From NCBI GenBank assembly GCA_002633005.1, contig NMRA01000937.1:29582-93581 (forward strand): a DNA stretch of 64,000 bases, read 5' to 3'. Shown here one piece after another: positions 39,052-64,000 of this stretch. Position numbers and translations under genes: made by a program. Origin of the DNA: Phoronis australis. Its lineage: Eukaryota; Phoronida; Phoronidae. Position 1 is the stretch's first letter. Each line of letters begins with the position of its first letter. The notes under the pieces were generated by a model, which was not told the DNA's origin, searched no databases, and was given only the letters and a program-made list of their open reading frames with translations.

Positions 39052-42000
39052 ATCAGCCACTTTCCTCAGGAAGTCATATTTTCAATGCCTTTGAATGTCA
39101 ATTTCTAATCAGGGCATGGATTGATAAGTAAAAAACATTGCACTTATTTTGATGTCTATGGTCGAGGCAAAGCTGTTTCTTTTGAACAACAGAAATATAT
39201 AAGTATTAACCAACAAATGGGATGTTTTATTAAAAGGAAACTTGATTGATGATTTCTGCATAGTTTGAATGCAATCCTATTTGGAAACACATAAAAATAT
39301 GTAAATCAAACATTGAGGAAGTCTGCTGTTTCAGCAAAAATGTCATTTCCATAAAAATAGTGGTAACATATTTTTCTGTTACTGAAAATTCCGAAAATTT
39401 AAACTTTCCTGGGTAAATATTTGTTCAGTCAATGGACAGCTAAAAAATTATTTCATGAAATGTGACAGGACGTCATGAAGGTTGACAATGCACAGAACCC
39501 TTAGCGATGTGCACATGGAGTTTGTCTCATGGACCTCACGGGCGCAGATGTCATAACAAAACATTGCAGGGGATGATGCATATAGTAAATTAAGTAACTA
39601 CATACCTTAATATGTACAGAAGTGCTTACATGAAGTACCTGCATAAGTAGGTATGTAAGTACGTGTATGAAAGTACGTATGTAATAAGTACTAGCACCTA
39701 TATAATTAAGTAACTAAGTAATTACATAACCACGAAACTGAGTAAATACGTAATTAAACGTTTATTTTACATCGATATGACAATCACTGGCACAAGTACT
39801 AGGATGCTAGAGTGAACCACACTGTTTCTTTTTTGAGCCATCCACACATCGATTGTGCTTCTTCACCATCGCCTTATCTAGAGGTCTAAATGTGAGTCTT
39901 TCTTAGTATTGTTGTGTTGTTTTTTTATTGTATTATTTTGCGGACCTTGTAAAAAAAACAATCAATCAAGGCTACTAATACAGTAAGCGTTAGGAAGATT
40001 ATTCATAGACAGGTAGAGAATGACACAAAAGAATTAACATTTAAAACACAGTAAATATCAGTGATTCACATATGAATCAAAGGACATTATTTAATAATGG
40101 ATACAGTTTTGATACTCACAGTCACTTTCCAGATAAGTGGCTACCTTTAAGACCCTTTAAGTAATTTAAAACTATTTCAGATCATTGCAGCATCTTACTC
40201 AGTCAGACATTTTGTTCCACAAAAACCTCGGTTGTGTATGGAGTTTATGCCAAAAGTAGTTTAGACAAAATATAGAAACAGATATAGTTTGCCTTAGAAA
40301 ATTATAGAATGATTGACAAAATGCAAAACATCAAAGGGTAGCTATAGCCTAGATGGTGAATGTGTTTAATAACAGTTCCATAATTATGAATCTCATTCTG
40401 TCTGTGAACCACAAACAAAACAGTGCTTGCCCTGAACTTGAACACCCTAATCCAAATATTTTGCTATATTTTCTCTACACAGTTCCTCAACTTCTTTATG
40501 GAAAGTTATCTTTCAGCAAGGAGTTTAGCACAAGTCATAGAATGACATCACTCACCAGTCAGCATCACCAACAATCACAATGCAACATAAACAAAATTCT
40601 CAACTTCATAGACAGGTGTAGTTAGTAAGCAGTTAAATCAATCTGTTCCTTCCAGATACAATCCAAGCCAGTTGTATTGGTCAAAAAGTGTCACTAAAAA
40701 TCATATTTATCACTCTCAAACCTCAGTGAATCATACAACAGACCACTCCCGTTTCCACCACTGGGGCACTGACACCAGTCTACGGCACTGATAGACCGGC
40801 AGCCCAGAGCACTTAGCATAGATGAACGAGGTACCAACATCTGACCACGGGAGCATTTAAAGTCCACCTCAGTATGTACAGAAATGGACGTCTGCCGTTG
40901 TCTGCACTCTGGGTGTGACCCCTGGGGGCCTTACTAAGAGCCCAAAAAATGAGCTAGACTAGATATTCGAGGTACCAACCAAAACTGATTNATCAGCCAC
41001 TTTCCTCAGGAAGTCATATTTTCAATGCCTTTGAATGTCAATTTCTAATCAGGGCATGGATTGATAAGTAAAAAACATTGCACTTATTTTGATTCTATGT
41101 TCGAGGCAAAGCTGTTTCTTTTGAACAACAGAAATATATAAGTATTAACCAAAAATTGGGATGTTTTATTAAAGGAAACTTGATTGATGATTTCTGCATA
41201 GTTTGAATGTAATCCTATTTGGAAATACATAAAAATATGTAAATCAAACATTGAGGAAGTCTGCTGTTTCAGCAAAAATGTCATTTTTCCATAAAATGGC
41301 AGGAATATATTACGTTTTGAGACACAGATTAAGATTTTTCTGTTACTGAAAATTCAGAAAATTTAAATTTTCCTGGGTAAATATTTGTTCAGTCAATGGA
41401 CAGCTAAAAAATTATTTCATGAAATGTGACAGGACGTCATGAAGGTTGACAATTTAATACTTGTGACAAACTGTTACAACATCCATTGATGAACTTGGAT
41501 GTCAATCATACTATTTACAAGATAACTAGTTACATAAAAATGATTTAATTTGTTTATATTGACATACTGGGACGGAGGTTGAGGACTCGAGGGGGAGGGA
41601 CTGTGGAGGGAGGAAGTACGTGAAATGTTCATCTGTACAATAGTGTGACAGCTTAACAAACAAAAGAGCAGCCCGGGTGCTAGTGACCAATATCAAAATA
41701 TGAAGGAATAACTATAAAACACAAGACTACGTACAGAGCGTAAATGAGCATACAAGAACTATAAATCATCAAATGACAAAATCCAGTAAAGTATGCACAG
41801 AACCCTTAGCGATGTGGTCAACACATGGAGTTTGTCTCATGGACCTCACGGGCGCAGATGTCATAACAAAACTTTGCAGGGGATGATGCATATAGTAAAT
41901 TAAGTAACTATATACCTTAATATGTACAGAAGTGCTTACATGAAGTACCTGCGTAAGTATGCATGTAAGTACGTACGCCGGTACGTATGTAATAAGTACT

Positions 42001-43095
42001 AGCACCTATATAGTTAAGTAACTAAGTAATTACATAACCACGAAACTGAGTAAACACGTAATTAAACGTTTATTTTACATCGATATGACAATCACTGGCA
42101 CAAGTACTAGGATGCTAGAGTGAACCACGATGAAAATACGCTGTATCTTTTTTCGAGCCATCCACACATCGATTGTGCTTCTTCACCCTAGCCTTATCTA
42201 GAGATCTAAATGTCAGTCTTTCTTAGTATTATTGTTTTTTTATTGTATTATTTTGCAGACCTTGTAAAAAAACAATCAATCAAGGCTACCAATACAGTAA
42301 GCGTTAGGAAGATTATTCATAGACAGGTAGAGAATGACACAAAAGAATTTCCATTCCAAACACAGTAAATATCAGTGGTTCACATATGAATAAAAGGACA
42401 TTATTTAATATCGGATACAGTTTTGATACTCGCAGTCGCTTTCCAGATAAGTGGCTGTAGACCTTTAAGTAATTTAAAACTATTTCAGATCATAGTAGCA
42501 TCTTACTCAGTCAGACAATTTGTTCCACAAAAACCTCGGTTGTGTATGGAGTTTATGCCAAAAGTAGTTAGACAAAATCTAGAAACAGATATAGTTTGCC
42601 TTAGAAAATTATAGAATGATTGACAAAATGCAAAACATCTAAGGGGAGCTATAGCCTAGATGGTGAATATGTTTATTAACACTTCCATAATTATGAAACT
42701 CATTCTGTCTGTGAACCACTAACAAAACAGTGCTTGCCCTGATGTTGAACACCCTAACCCAAACATTTTGCTATTTTCTCTACACAGTTCCTCAACTTCT
42801 TTATGGAAAGTTATCTTTCAGCAAGGAGTTTAGCACAAGTCATAGAATGACATCACTCACCAGTCAACATCACTAAAAATCACATGCAACATAAACAAAA
42901 TTGTCAACTTCATAGACAGTTGTGGTTAGTAAGCAGTTAAATCAATCCGTTCCTTCCAGATACAATTCAAGCCAGTTATATTGGTCAAAAAGTGTCACTA
43001 AAAATCATATTTATCACTCTCAAACCTCAGTGAATCATACAACAGACCACTCCCGTTTCCACCACTGGGGCACTGACACCAGTCTACGGCACTGA
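39052..43095. repeat. 1.7-2.1-kb direct duplication around the gap at 40991
   Basis: 39052-40791 aligns with 40992-43095, and the second copy starts exactly after the N at 40991. The copies differ by substitutions and small indels. A 341-bp block (41454-41794) is present only in the second. The first copy then has a private tail, 40792-40990, before the N. The arrangement fits two unmerged haplotype contigs. The parts rich in GTAAGTA and TACGTA are low complexity. No exon is visible. Confidence 0.8.
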
Positions 43096-43439
43096 CCCAC
43101 ACCACTCATTACCCACACAACGTCCACGGCCTCAGTGATCAACAACGTACCACGGTGGGCAAGACAATGCGTGGCCACACAAAAACACAATTCTTTAAAA
43201 TGTTAGAAACAAATCTACACTGTATAAACATAGCTCACCTTTTACAAACAAACGCTGAAAAAGTACACGCTGAATAAAAGATAATCGCAAATGAATGAAC
43301 CAATTTTCCAAACCGGATGTTCACCATGGAGAGACACCTGGTGGTTAATAGACCTCCAATGTCAAATACAAAGTCACCGGCTTCGAACTGTTGAACACAG
43401 CTTTATATTTTGGAACTTTTGAGTTGCAGCTGCATAATA

Positions 43440-56043
<12,604 letters not shown>

Positions 56044-56803
56044 AATTGTTAATATTTGTTTTTATTTCGTCTGATATTGCTTAGTTGGAGTGTTGGTTAA
56101 AGGCGCAGCAATAGTGTGTGCAGTTGTCATTTTTTCATTTTTATATGCTGACAAAAATGTGTTCACATCCCGTCCTTCATTCCTGGCATTACCTTTACTG
56201 GCCTGTTGATTATCACAAAATCCACTCGACAGATCATGAGGAAATTTCAGGGATATGACGGAACCAGTACCCTTTCAGATGTTATGGACTTGGTGCCTTC
56301 TGTTGGCTATTTTAGTTTAGGATAAAAAGAATTATTGTCTCTAGGTTATTGACGAAACTTGATGTCTAGATATGTTGTGTGTACCAGTTGGTGTCAGGCA
56401 GACTCCATTACTGTAGCAATGTCAGTTGGTCAGTTATTGACAAGAAAATGCTTGTCTGTTGATTATTGTCACAGCTGTGATAAAATTTGATGGAGAGGTT
56501 GATGTCTGTGCCAACACCATATGGTTTCCAGCTTTGAAATGTAATGTCCTGATTAGTCCATTACATTTTCCCTAGAAGCATACTGTTTGTGGTGCAGTCG
56601 TGGGAACTTTTCAACACTTTGCATTGCTACTAATATTATATGTCTTTAGATCAAGTTATTAACAGCTGCCACTTTTAGATTACAACAGAATGCTTTGCAA
56701 GACTCCAGTTTTTTGCAGTCTTGGCTGCTTGGTCACTGGACTGTTGCTAAGCACTGAAAGGAAATGAATTCAGATGTCAAAAGCACATGTGGTAATAGAG
56801 GTA

Positions 56804-56809
56804 AATAAA
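56804..56809 (+). promoter_or_regulatory. Candidate poly(A) signal for GPI
   Basis: AATAAA lies about 760 bp after the GPI stop codon, just before the small gap duplication. No downstream GU-rich element was assessed. Other signals may be used. Confidence 0.3.
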
Positions 56810-56815
56810 TATAAA

Positions 56816-57158
56816 ATTTGGTTAATTTCATATGAAAGGCAAATTCAATATATGCAAGTAGTAATAGGTCAAGTATTATTTTGGCGAGGTATTTAGTTGT
56901 ATACCATATTCCTCCAGATCAACTCCCATGTTCAGCATAACACCTAGTTACCCACAAAATTTTTACTTTTAATGGAGTGTTGACATNATTTGGTTAATTT
57001 CATATGAAAGGCAAATTCAATATATGCAAGTAGTAATAGGTCAAGTATTATTTTGGCGAGGTATTTAGTCGTATACCATATTCCTCCAGATCAACTCCCA
57101 TGTTCAGCATAACACCTAGTTACCCACAAAATTTTTACTTTTAATGGAGTGTTCACAT
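56816..57158. repeat. 171-bp direct duplication abutting the gap at 56987
   Basis: 56816-56986 matches 56988-57158 with very few changes. The first copy ends, and the second begins, exactly at the N. This is what two contigs that overlap by 171 bp but were not merged would look like. Confidence 0.9.
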
Positions 57159-58244
57159 ATTACATCGTCACTCAAAGTGGGGGATATATATAAAAGATGA
57201 TGATTTATGACAGGGCTAGGGGAGGGTTAGAGTCATGGCAATATCAAGTGGTTATGATTTGATAGTTGAAATGCGGTACATGGTTTCATTGTTGAATACA
57301 ACAGTAGAAAATGCAACATAAATTTTAAAGAGACATTGGTTTGTCATTAGAATCATAAAGACGGAATCTTCAACGAAGTACCGGTCCTTTCAAAAACGGG
57401 GGGGGTTGGCTGTGACGACGTAATTAGATGCTGCACTGAGGGGTTATACCATGATGACTGGTGATGACGAAGGTGGGGAAGGAGGTAAGAAGTAGCAAAT
57501 TTTGGACATGTGAATGCTCCTTTGAATGTGCCCTGATGTTCACCTGGACGTGTAAGGAATTTTCTGTTGGTGCAAACTATAATCATTTCTGTGTATGTGA
57601 TTGGCAATGTCAGCCATGAATCTAAATGTTGATTTTTTGTGGAATTGAGATATGATATTAATTTAGAGCTGCAATAATTATAAGCTAGTTTTAAAATGTT
57701 AAAAGATGTTTTCTTTTTCGTTGTTGGGAGTTGTAATGTTAAAAATAAATAGTTTGACACAAATGAAAATATGTAGTTATAGATGAAGTGCGATTTTATT
57801 CAACACATTGTCTTGACGTAACAAGAGAGTTTTTATGCAGCAGACATGCTGAAACACAAAATCTCTGGGTAAAGGAAATGTTACTGCATATTACAATGTC
57901 CTTAATGCCACCTGGTAACTGCACAAATGTTGCAGATTTTGGCCTGACATATTGGACCCCCCCAACAGCTTGGTTCAGGAGCATTGGTACAAAAATTACC
58001 ATCTGAGCTAATGAAACAAAAAGTGCTTAATTTCTGCTATGTTGCCTCAATTCTCAAAAGATGGAGCAAGTTTTATCAAACTATGTTTTAGGCCAAACTA
58101 AGTGCACCTTACATGTTCTCACGACTGAAGATGAACATGACACGGGTCAGTTTGCATAGAAGCCTATCGCAAGAAATTATGGTATAAAATCTTCAATTTG
58201 GGACAAAAATAATACCTACATTGCCATATTTCTATTTTTTAGCT

Positions 58245-58410
58245 AACCACATTGTTGCTAATGCTCGAAATTTTACCACCTCTTGTTTGGTATTACAAAC
58301 CACACTGACAGTAAATTTTCCTGCGGTTTTTTTATTAAGAAATTTGACAAAATGAAATTTCACTTGTCTGCCACATTTATGTCCCAAACAAAAGAATTTT
58401 CACCATATTC
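58245..58410. repeat. Dispersed repeat family A, copy 3, in the presumed GPAA1 3' region
   Basis: It has the modules CACATTGTTGCTAATGCTC, AAATTTTACCACC, TTATTAAGAAATTTGAC and CACTTGTCTGCCACAT, in the same order as the other two copies. It lies 140-310 bp past the GPAA1 stop codon. The best minus-strand AATAAA for GPAA1 (58331-58336) is inside it. Confidence 0.75.
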
Positions 58411-58550
58411 AGTAAAATGCGTAAAGTCCTCAGAGAATTAATAAGACACGACATCTTTAAATATTTACAATACTTACAGTGAACATATAAAACGTAGTTA
58501 ATCAGTCAATTCATGAAAATTCAACAAAATCCTTAACTCAGTAACGTCTA

Positions 58551-61500
58551 TCAGTCTGTCTTGATTTTGTCAACAGGTTTGGCACTGTGAACAAGTGCCC
58601 ATAACAAAAGCCAGTTGGGATAGAAGGCTAAACACACTACACTAAATGTCCAGTTACTTAACATCATAGAGTCTATCACAATACTGAGAAACCAGTCTTT
58701 TGATCCAGCCCAGGCCTTGGTCAATACATTCGTGGAATTAGCATTGTGAAAGCAATACTCGTGTAGAACAGCAGCAAGGAACAGCATTGCCAGTGGTGAG
58801 ACGAGTAGCAGAGCTGTAGATTGCACACATTTCAACAGCCTGAAAGAAAAAGCTCGAGTAAATAAATTGAAAATAAATCATAAAACAAAGACTGTATTGA
58901 GAGGCAGGCATCACTTAGCATGCACATAGCAATCATTTACTGAAGATGACATTATTTACTCATTCACCCACGACACATCACTGAGCCCCAGTTTTAAACG
59001 AACAATTAAAGGCTTTTATGAAGCGTTGGTGACAGGCCACAATTGTTACTGCCCTCTAATTGCCAGAGCAGAGACAACACTTGTGTGCACAACACCTAAA
59101 GTATGCACTTATACACTAGAAATGGGTTTTCCTTGTCCTACACACAGTGGCAGCACCAGTCCCATATAATATTGACACAACTTCATGTAAGTCTCCCAGC
59201 AGGATCAGCATACAAAATATTGCAAAACTACAGCTTTGCAACTCCTGCATTTAATAGCCAAACATGTGTAACTCCAATTTTTCTTAAACTAGGAGTTTAA
59301 CTGTAGTACACTTTAAGTGGGGGACACATCTGTAGATTTTTTTCACAAAACTGTTGTGAAATTTTTCATCTTCAAATTTTGCAACAAATTTGTTTAATCT
59401 GCAGTACCAGACATTGATGTGACTGTTTCCAATGACAGAACAAAACACCCTCATTAGGTGCCATCGTCTTGGAATGAAGGAAATCAATGTACGGATATGT
59501 GAACAGCACGGGCAACAATTAATTTTCCATGCCAGACACATGATGTGTTTCCAATAGTGTTACGGTACTCTCCTTAAGCACCCACTCAACCTCCTAATGG
59601 ATAGCATACATCTCCATAGTAACTACATTACCTAGAAGTGGATGGTACCGCCATGACAGAGATTGGCACCCATAACACTGCCACCAGAGTAGCTAAAGAG
59701 ATATTGATGAGTGACACAGATGCTAACACTAGTCCTTCAAATATCAACGTGACGCACTTCAAACTTGTCAGATCGAGGTCAAACACAGACATTTTCCTGT
59801 AACAACAATTAAGTTATTTCAACAGCGAGAGAACTTTTGTTCAACTTCAATGCCAAGTTCTAATCTGAAACTTCTATAAGAAGGCAAATAAGACGAGTAA
59901 AAAGAAGGCAGATCATAATCTTAGAACAAGTGTTTACAAAGTCAATCTCACAAGCAATTAGAACAATACTTTGCAAAATGTTTATGGCCAATCAAGTGGG
60001 ACCATCATGAGCGGACACTGTATAACCACCAATAGCTTGCCATTAGAATACAAACTTCTCAAGGTAAGAAGGCAGATCTGTCGTCTGATGTGAGTGTGAA
60101 CATCGTCTTCAAGAGAACAAGAAATTGATAGTTTTACTAGTTTTACTCCGGCCTCAGCAGTGCTGCCTCTAATAGGTATCACTTACGCTACTTGCAGTAT
60201 AATTGTATACTTTACTCACAGCAGACAATATTTTATTTTCAACAATTTCTCATTTTCAATGTTAAGTTCCTGATGATCTGAATTACCAAAGACAATAAAA
60301 ATACCAAATAATGACAGTGACAATGACAATAATAACAATACTTTATATTGCTGATTGCATTACCTTGCCAGAAGTACAGCTGATGTGCCAAACATGGCGG
60401 CCACCCCATAGAAGAGACCGTCTGAGGCAGACATGCGCAAGATTAGCGCTGACTCAATGAAGGTTCCTACGCACTGGTAAGCAGCTATACTGAACACACA
60501 GCAAACAATGATAACCGGGAGAAGAGAGAGGAGTCCTCTCTGGTCCTGTAACAATACCACATCAACTAGATCAAAAGAAAAACAGAAACTGATTACAGGC
60601 CGGCATAGATCCATGCCGAAGTTTCACCATTAACTTTTACTTCAACTCTGACTGTAACACGGTTTTGATGTGTCTATGCATGGTCTATAATCTGTCCCTC
60701 ATCATATTTAAAGGGAGCAACAGAAAGTTTGGACTGTATACACCTGTGAACAAGATATCTTCCAATACAAAGTCACTAGTTTCATCAAAATGTCTCCAGT
60801 AAGTTTCATCAAAATTTCTCCAGTAAGTTGAGAGACAATCACCAGATATGTCAAAAGCGATGACGGACAGTAAACTGACTGAACAAGAGCTACCTTTGAA
60901 TTCTTTGGCTCTTCAGTGGTGCCATCTTTTGGGCTATCTTCTTCCTTGGTTTGGCTCTCCTCCACTGTGCCCTCAGATGTGTTAATTTCCTCGGATTCAC
61001 CACTATCTGTTGCCTGACTCTCCTTATCAGATGGAGTAGGGGCGTCATCCAGTCCACTGCTAATCCACAGTGCCAAAGCTTGGTATCAGTTAAGGCCAAC
61101 TTCTACACAAACACGACAGTACACCGGTACAAGGTGATGAAGATCAAAAATATCAAAAGGAAAAAATCTATATGAGAGTATGCCCATTGAATGCAGCGTA
61201 GATACAAGGTATGATCATTATTTTAAACATTCCCACTAGAGGGAGCAATGTTAGTAAACTTAATATATCCTCTTGGGGTTGAAAAGCAATCAGTAATGCT
61301 CTCCACAACAGTAACACAAACAAATCACTTCAGTTCGAACATTCAACATTTTAAAAAGGATATTTTTATTAGAACTCCAACAGCTATCAGACCAAATGGT
61401 GGCATGTAAAGCCCAATGGAGACATAACGTTCAGTGGCCGGCATTAAATAGAAAAAGAACGATTGGTGGAACCTTTCAAGGAGGTTGTTCAAACTACGCA

Positions 61501-64000
61501 ACACACCCTCCAAGATCCTGAAAGACAGAATAAGATATATTAATAACGACATAATACTTCCATTGCATTATGTTTGTTTGTTGTTCTTGATGTTACTTAT
61601 TTATGTTTTTATTGTTTGTTTGGTTGTTTGTTTGTTCGTTTGTTTGTTTGATGGTCTGGTTGGTGCAGCTGTTCAATAGACACAATTCATATGAGAATCT
61701 GAGGGCATTAAGTGTTGGCATCAGACAACTCAAAGCAAACAATTGAAACTTGAAGATTTCACAAGTACAGTACAGGAATATGTCATACTCTCGGTTTCAA
61801 CATAAATTATGATAAGCAAAATATTCCGTTAGGCAAATTTTGACTTAGCAGTAATCGAAACCACTTTTACAATCTAATCATGCTAAGAGAGTTCTCTGAG
61901 TAAGACATGTAAACAGGAAACAACTGATTTGTACCTCTGATGCCGAGATCCAATAAGGGAAATGAATTTAAGATGAATTAGGTTAGTTTTCGACAGCGAT
62001 GGCATATGTGCTAAAAAGTGGGTGCGAATCTGATTACTGATTTTCAAATAATATCCAGGAATATGACAATAAATCATTACCTTATGGTCATTTTTTTGAC
62101 ATTTCATGACAATAACCCAGATATTCTATAATCCAGCAGGGATATTCCAGACCAGGTTTGAACCTGAGCCCTTTGAGCAGACCTGATGACGAAAAGTGTG
62201 CCTTTTTCAAAAAGTTGTGCCCAGCACACTTAGTGTAATTAACTGTGGTAACACATAAAGCAGAAATGCCAAGGGCAGTCGATATAAGAAGAGTCATGTT
62301 TTACCCAACTGGCTATAAGTTGACTACAATCTTGTATTTTTGAAGGACTGTTGCGTTTTAAAAGATGCACCCGGGCGTGGGTGTGCGCACTGCCACAATG
62401 TACTTGCGTCTTTTCATTTTTTTATATGCTAATGGCACAAAGGCGCAGTCCAGGAACATCCCTGTCCAGTTACTCCAGTCGCCAAAACTAAACAGAAGAC
62501 AACTCTTTACACTATCTGACCTGCCCATGGCTGTGAAGTCAATGCTGTGAGCACCTCGTTTCTTTTGGCTGACCAGAGTGAGAGCTTCGATGTGATATCG
62601 ATGGAACAGTCCATGATTACCTTGTTGCACACCAGGCAGCTGGTGCCACATCATGGTTGCCATGGTTTTTAATGAGTGAAGATAGCCATCCACCGACTCA
62701 GGATCATAGAAGTCTCTCTGAAATGGCACCAGTATCAACATGTACTGACTGTGCTTCACTCACCTCACATGTAATTGTCAACACTGTCACTTGCCATATT
62801 TAATTCGCTAACTACATTACAAAATAGTAGTAAACAATTCACAGCAATACAATGCAAATCATGAACATAATGAAGTAGTAGTAGAAATGTTTCGTTTTGT
62901 TGAAAAATTTAAGCCAAAATTTCAATTTTCCGCCATGTTGCATGATAAACATTAGAATTACAATAACGCTGAAAATACAAATATAACTTCCTGCTTATGA
63001 ATACCGACACTGACCATACCTACCTAATTATAAATCCTGACACTGACCATCACTACATGGTTATGAATCCCGACACTGATCATACCCACCTGATTATGAA
63101 TCCTGACATTGACCGAATGCTGCCGGCACAGTCTGACCACCAGATTGACTAGGTCAAGGTTAGGTAACTGACCATTCAAGCCCTGGAGCCGAAGTGACAT
63201 GTCTGTTACTCTGTTGGTGGCAATTTCCAGATTGATCGCTGCTTGTATGGAGCCACTGCGTCCACGAAGGTCGTCGCCATGGATATCTGTTCAACAAGGT
63301 CACTGAATAAACAGCTACCATACCTTGACAATTAGAACTAGCTGACTACTTCTGATATTAAATTACAATTATTTTCTAAATTATATAAAACACAGCAATA
63401 CATCTAAATTGCACACAGTATCTAGTAAATCTCATGCACTTGCTCATCAAATACCCCGATAATTGCAAATGGGAAACAAACATAATTCTGATAAGCACGT
63501 AAATCTAACATTATATTCTGTGCTTTTTCAAAAATGTACCTTATTTAATACAGTTTACTTACACTCTGACACGGAGGATGAATGGTAAGAATCCAGCCAT
63601 GCCTGCATGCCAATGTGTTCATGTTGAACAACTAGGAATATGATGTCTTTTGACCAGAACGTGAACTCTGCAAGGACACATGGGAAATAGCTGATTAAGT
63701 CTAAAGTTATAACTTAAAGAAAAATATATGAATATGCAAATCTTGAACCGACGCCACCTGTTGGCCACATCACGATGTGCATATACACTCAGCGGTCATG
63801 GACCATGCATGAACTGTTCGATCTGCAAGGAAACAAGTTACTAGTTCATTCTGAATATCAAATTCTATTTGTGAATTCAGTAATATACTCACTGCGGAAG
63901 TGCTTGGCAGCGGCAAGCATCAATGCTAGTCCACCATGGGTTTTTGGTAGTGTATCCACCACAGGGGGTCTGAATGGTACAGAGAGCACCAGCGCCTCTG
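58551..64000 (-). CDS. GPAA1: GPAA1, GPI-transamidase subunit (5' end outside window)
   Basis: It is an ER-membrane subunit of the complex that attaches glycosylphosphatidylinositol anchors to proteins. Minus-strand exons are 64000-63893 (partial), 63667-63563, 63286-63090, 62717-62521, 61517-61364, 61082-60894, 60545-60364, 59796-59632 and 58839-58551. They give 527 residues, and about 110 N-terminal residues are missing compared with human (621). The luminal M28-like domain shows [34 protein letters not shown] and [30 protein letters not shown] and [18 protein letters not shown] lead into a series of hydrophobic membrane segments to the C-terminus. A Ser/Thr/Glu-rich acidic linker (exon 61082-60894) follows the first of these. 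One intron is AT-AC. Confidence 0.94.
61083..61363 (-). other. GPAA1: U12-type AT-AC intron of GPAA1 (281 bp)
   Basis: Reading on the minus strand, exon 61517-61364 ends ...CTAATAAAA and the intron starts ATATCCTTTTT, a perfect U12 5' splice site. It ends GGCCTTAACTGATAC, with the branch-point motif CCTTAAC about 10 bases before a terminal AC. Joining the exons gives [13 protein letters not shown], matching human VLGLKALELWMQ. No GT-AG alternative restores this alignment and phase. Confidence 0.9.
61199..61320. repeat. Second copy of the 30.4-kb dispersed module
   Basis: GATCATTATTTTAAACAT, CCACTAGAGGGAGCAATG and GTAATGCTCT match 30433-30560 in order and spacing. It lies inside the U12 intron of GPAA1, near its 5' splice site. 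Confidence 0.75.
61570..61660. repeat. (GTTT)n-type microsatellite in GPAA1 intron
   Basis: Imperfect runs of GTTT units, with interruptions, fill this part of the intron between exons 62717-62521 and 61517-61364. No other function is visible. Confidence 0.7.
61885..62085. repeat. Dispersed repeat family B, copy 2 (GPAA1 intron)
   Basis: GTAAACAGGAAACAACTGAT, GATGCCGAGATCCAATAAGG and CAGGAATATGACAATAAAT match the copy at 47630-47800 in order. It is diverged and non-coding. Confidence 0.65.
62995..63118 (-). repeat. 33-bp tandem repeat overlapping a GPAA1 exon end and donor
   Basis: About 3.5 diverged units run from inside exon 63286-63090 into the following intron (minus strand). Each unit resembles the exon end (GTCAGGATTCATAATCAG) plus its donor GTGGGTATG. 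The third unit still has a good donor-like site (TTAG followed by GTAGGT at 63023). The unit length is 11 codons. Confidence 0.8.

Larger units (their letters stand above)
33131..43439. other. Region between divergent GARRE1 and GPI genes
   Basis: It is expected to contain the promoters and untranslated first exons of both genes, which are divergent. I could not locate them, and no additional conserved coding exon was recognised. The 120-bp satellite, THAP relic, MITE, repeat-A copy and the gap duplication account for much of the sequence. A palindrome CACCGCGGTG sits near 34970. Confidence 0.5.
56044..58550. other. Intergenic region between convergent GPI and GPAA1
   Basis: It holds the GPI 3' UTR, the 171-bp gap duplication and a repeat-A copy. 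A minus-strand AATAAA at 58331-58336, about 215 bp past the GPAA1 stop, is the best candidate poly(A) signal for that gene. The open frame at 57353-57760 on the minus strand has no recognisable domain and is probably chance. Confidence 0.5.

Noticed and set aside
57353-57760. 135-residue minus-strand ORF
   Set aside because: There is no domain, no splice context and biased composition. It lies between convergent genes and is probably chance.

Overview
The window is animal (metazoan) nuclear DNA. Its genes have many short exons with GT-AG introns, there is at least one U12-type AT-AC intron, and intronic and intergenic DNA is AT-rich and full of repeats. Four conserved bilaterian protein genes can be assembled exon by exon. 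In order they are a twisted gastrulation homologue (TWSG1, + strand), a homologue of the Rac effector GARRE1/KIAA0355 (- strand), glucose-6-phosphate isomerase (GPI, + strand) and the GPI-transamidase subunit GPAA1 (- strand, running off the right edge). Gene content, intron density and repeat style suggest a marine invertebrate, possibly a non-vertebrate deuterostome such as an acorn worm or lancelet. The species cannot be fixed from sequence alone.

Layout: 1-5013 is non-coding and holds two near-identical copies of about 0.9 kb. TWSG1 coding exons lie in 5021-12103, and intron 1 carries a tandem array made of copies of the end of exon 1 with its splice donor. 12104-22933 has no recognisable gene but contains candidate inverted-repeat elements and hairpins. 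GARRE1 occupies 22934-33130 on the minus strand, with a MITE and repeat clusters in its introns. 33131-43439 holds a 120-bp satellite, a dead THAP-domain fragment, a MITE and a 2-kb duplication around an assembly gap. GPI spans 43440-56043 and contains a 286-bp foldback element, a 26-bp satellite, a LINE 3' end and a 21-bp minisatellite. GPI and GPAA1 are convergent, with about 2.5 kb between their stop codons. GPAA1 runs from 64000 down to 58551.

The four genes do not form an operon or shared pathway. TWSG1 modulates extracellular BMP signalling, GARRE1 is a cytosolic Rac/RhoG effector, GPI is glycolytic, and GPAA1 acts in the ER on GPI anchors (the two meanings of 'GPI' are unrelated). GARRE1 and GPI are also neighbours on human 19q13.11, so this pair looks like retained microsynteny, although here the two genes point away from each other.

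Most unusual observations: (1) in three of the four genes, an intron begins with a tandem array whose units repeat the exon/intron border including the 5' splice site; (2) GPAA1 has a textbook U12 AT-AC intron; (3) three of the six single-N gaps are flanked by homologous sequence and two more lie inside tandem arrays, as expected from unmerged contig or haplotype overlaps; (4) one GPI exon, carrying the first family signature, is absent and probably lost at the gap at 50140.
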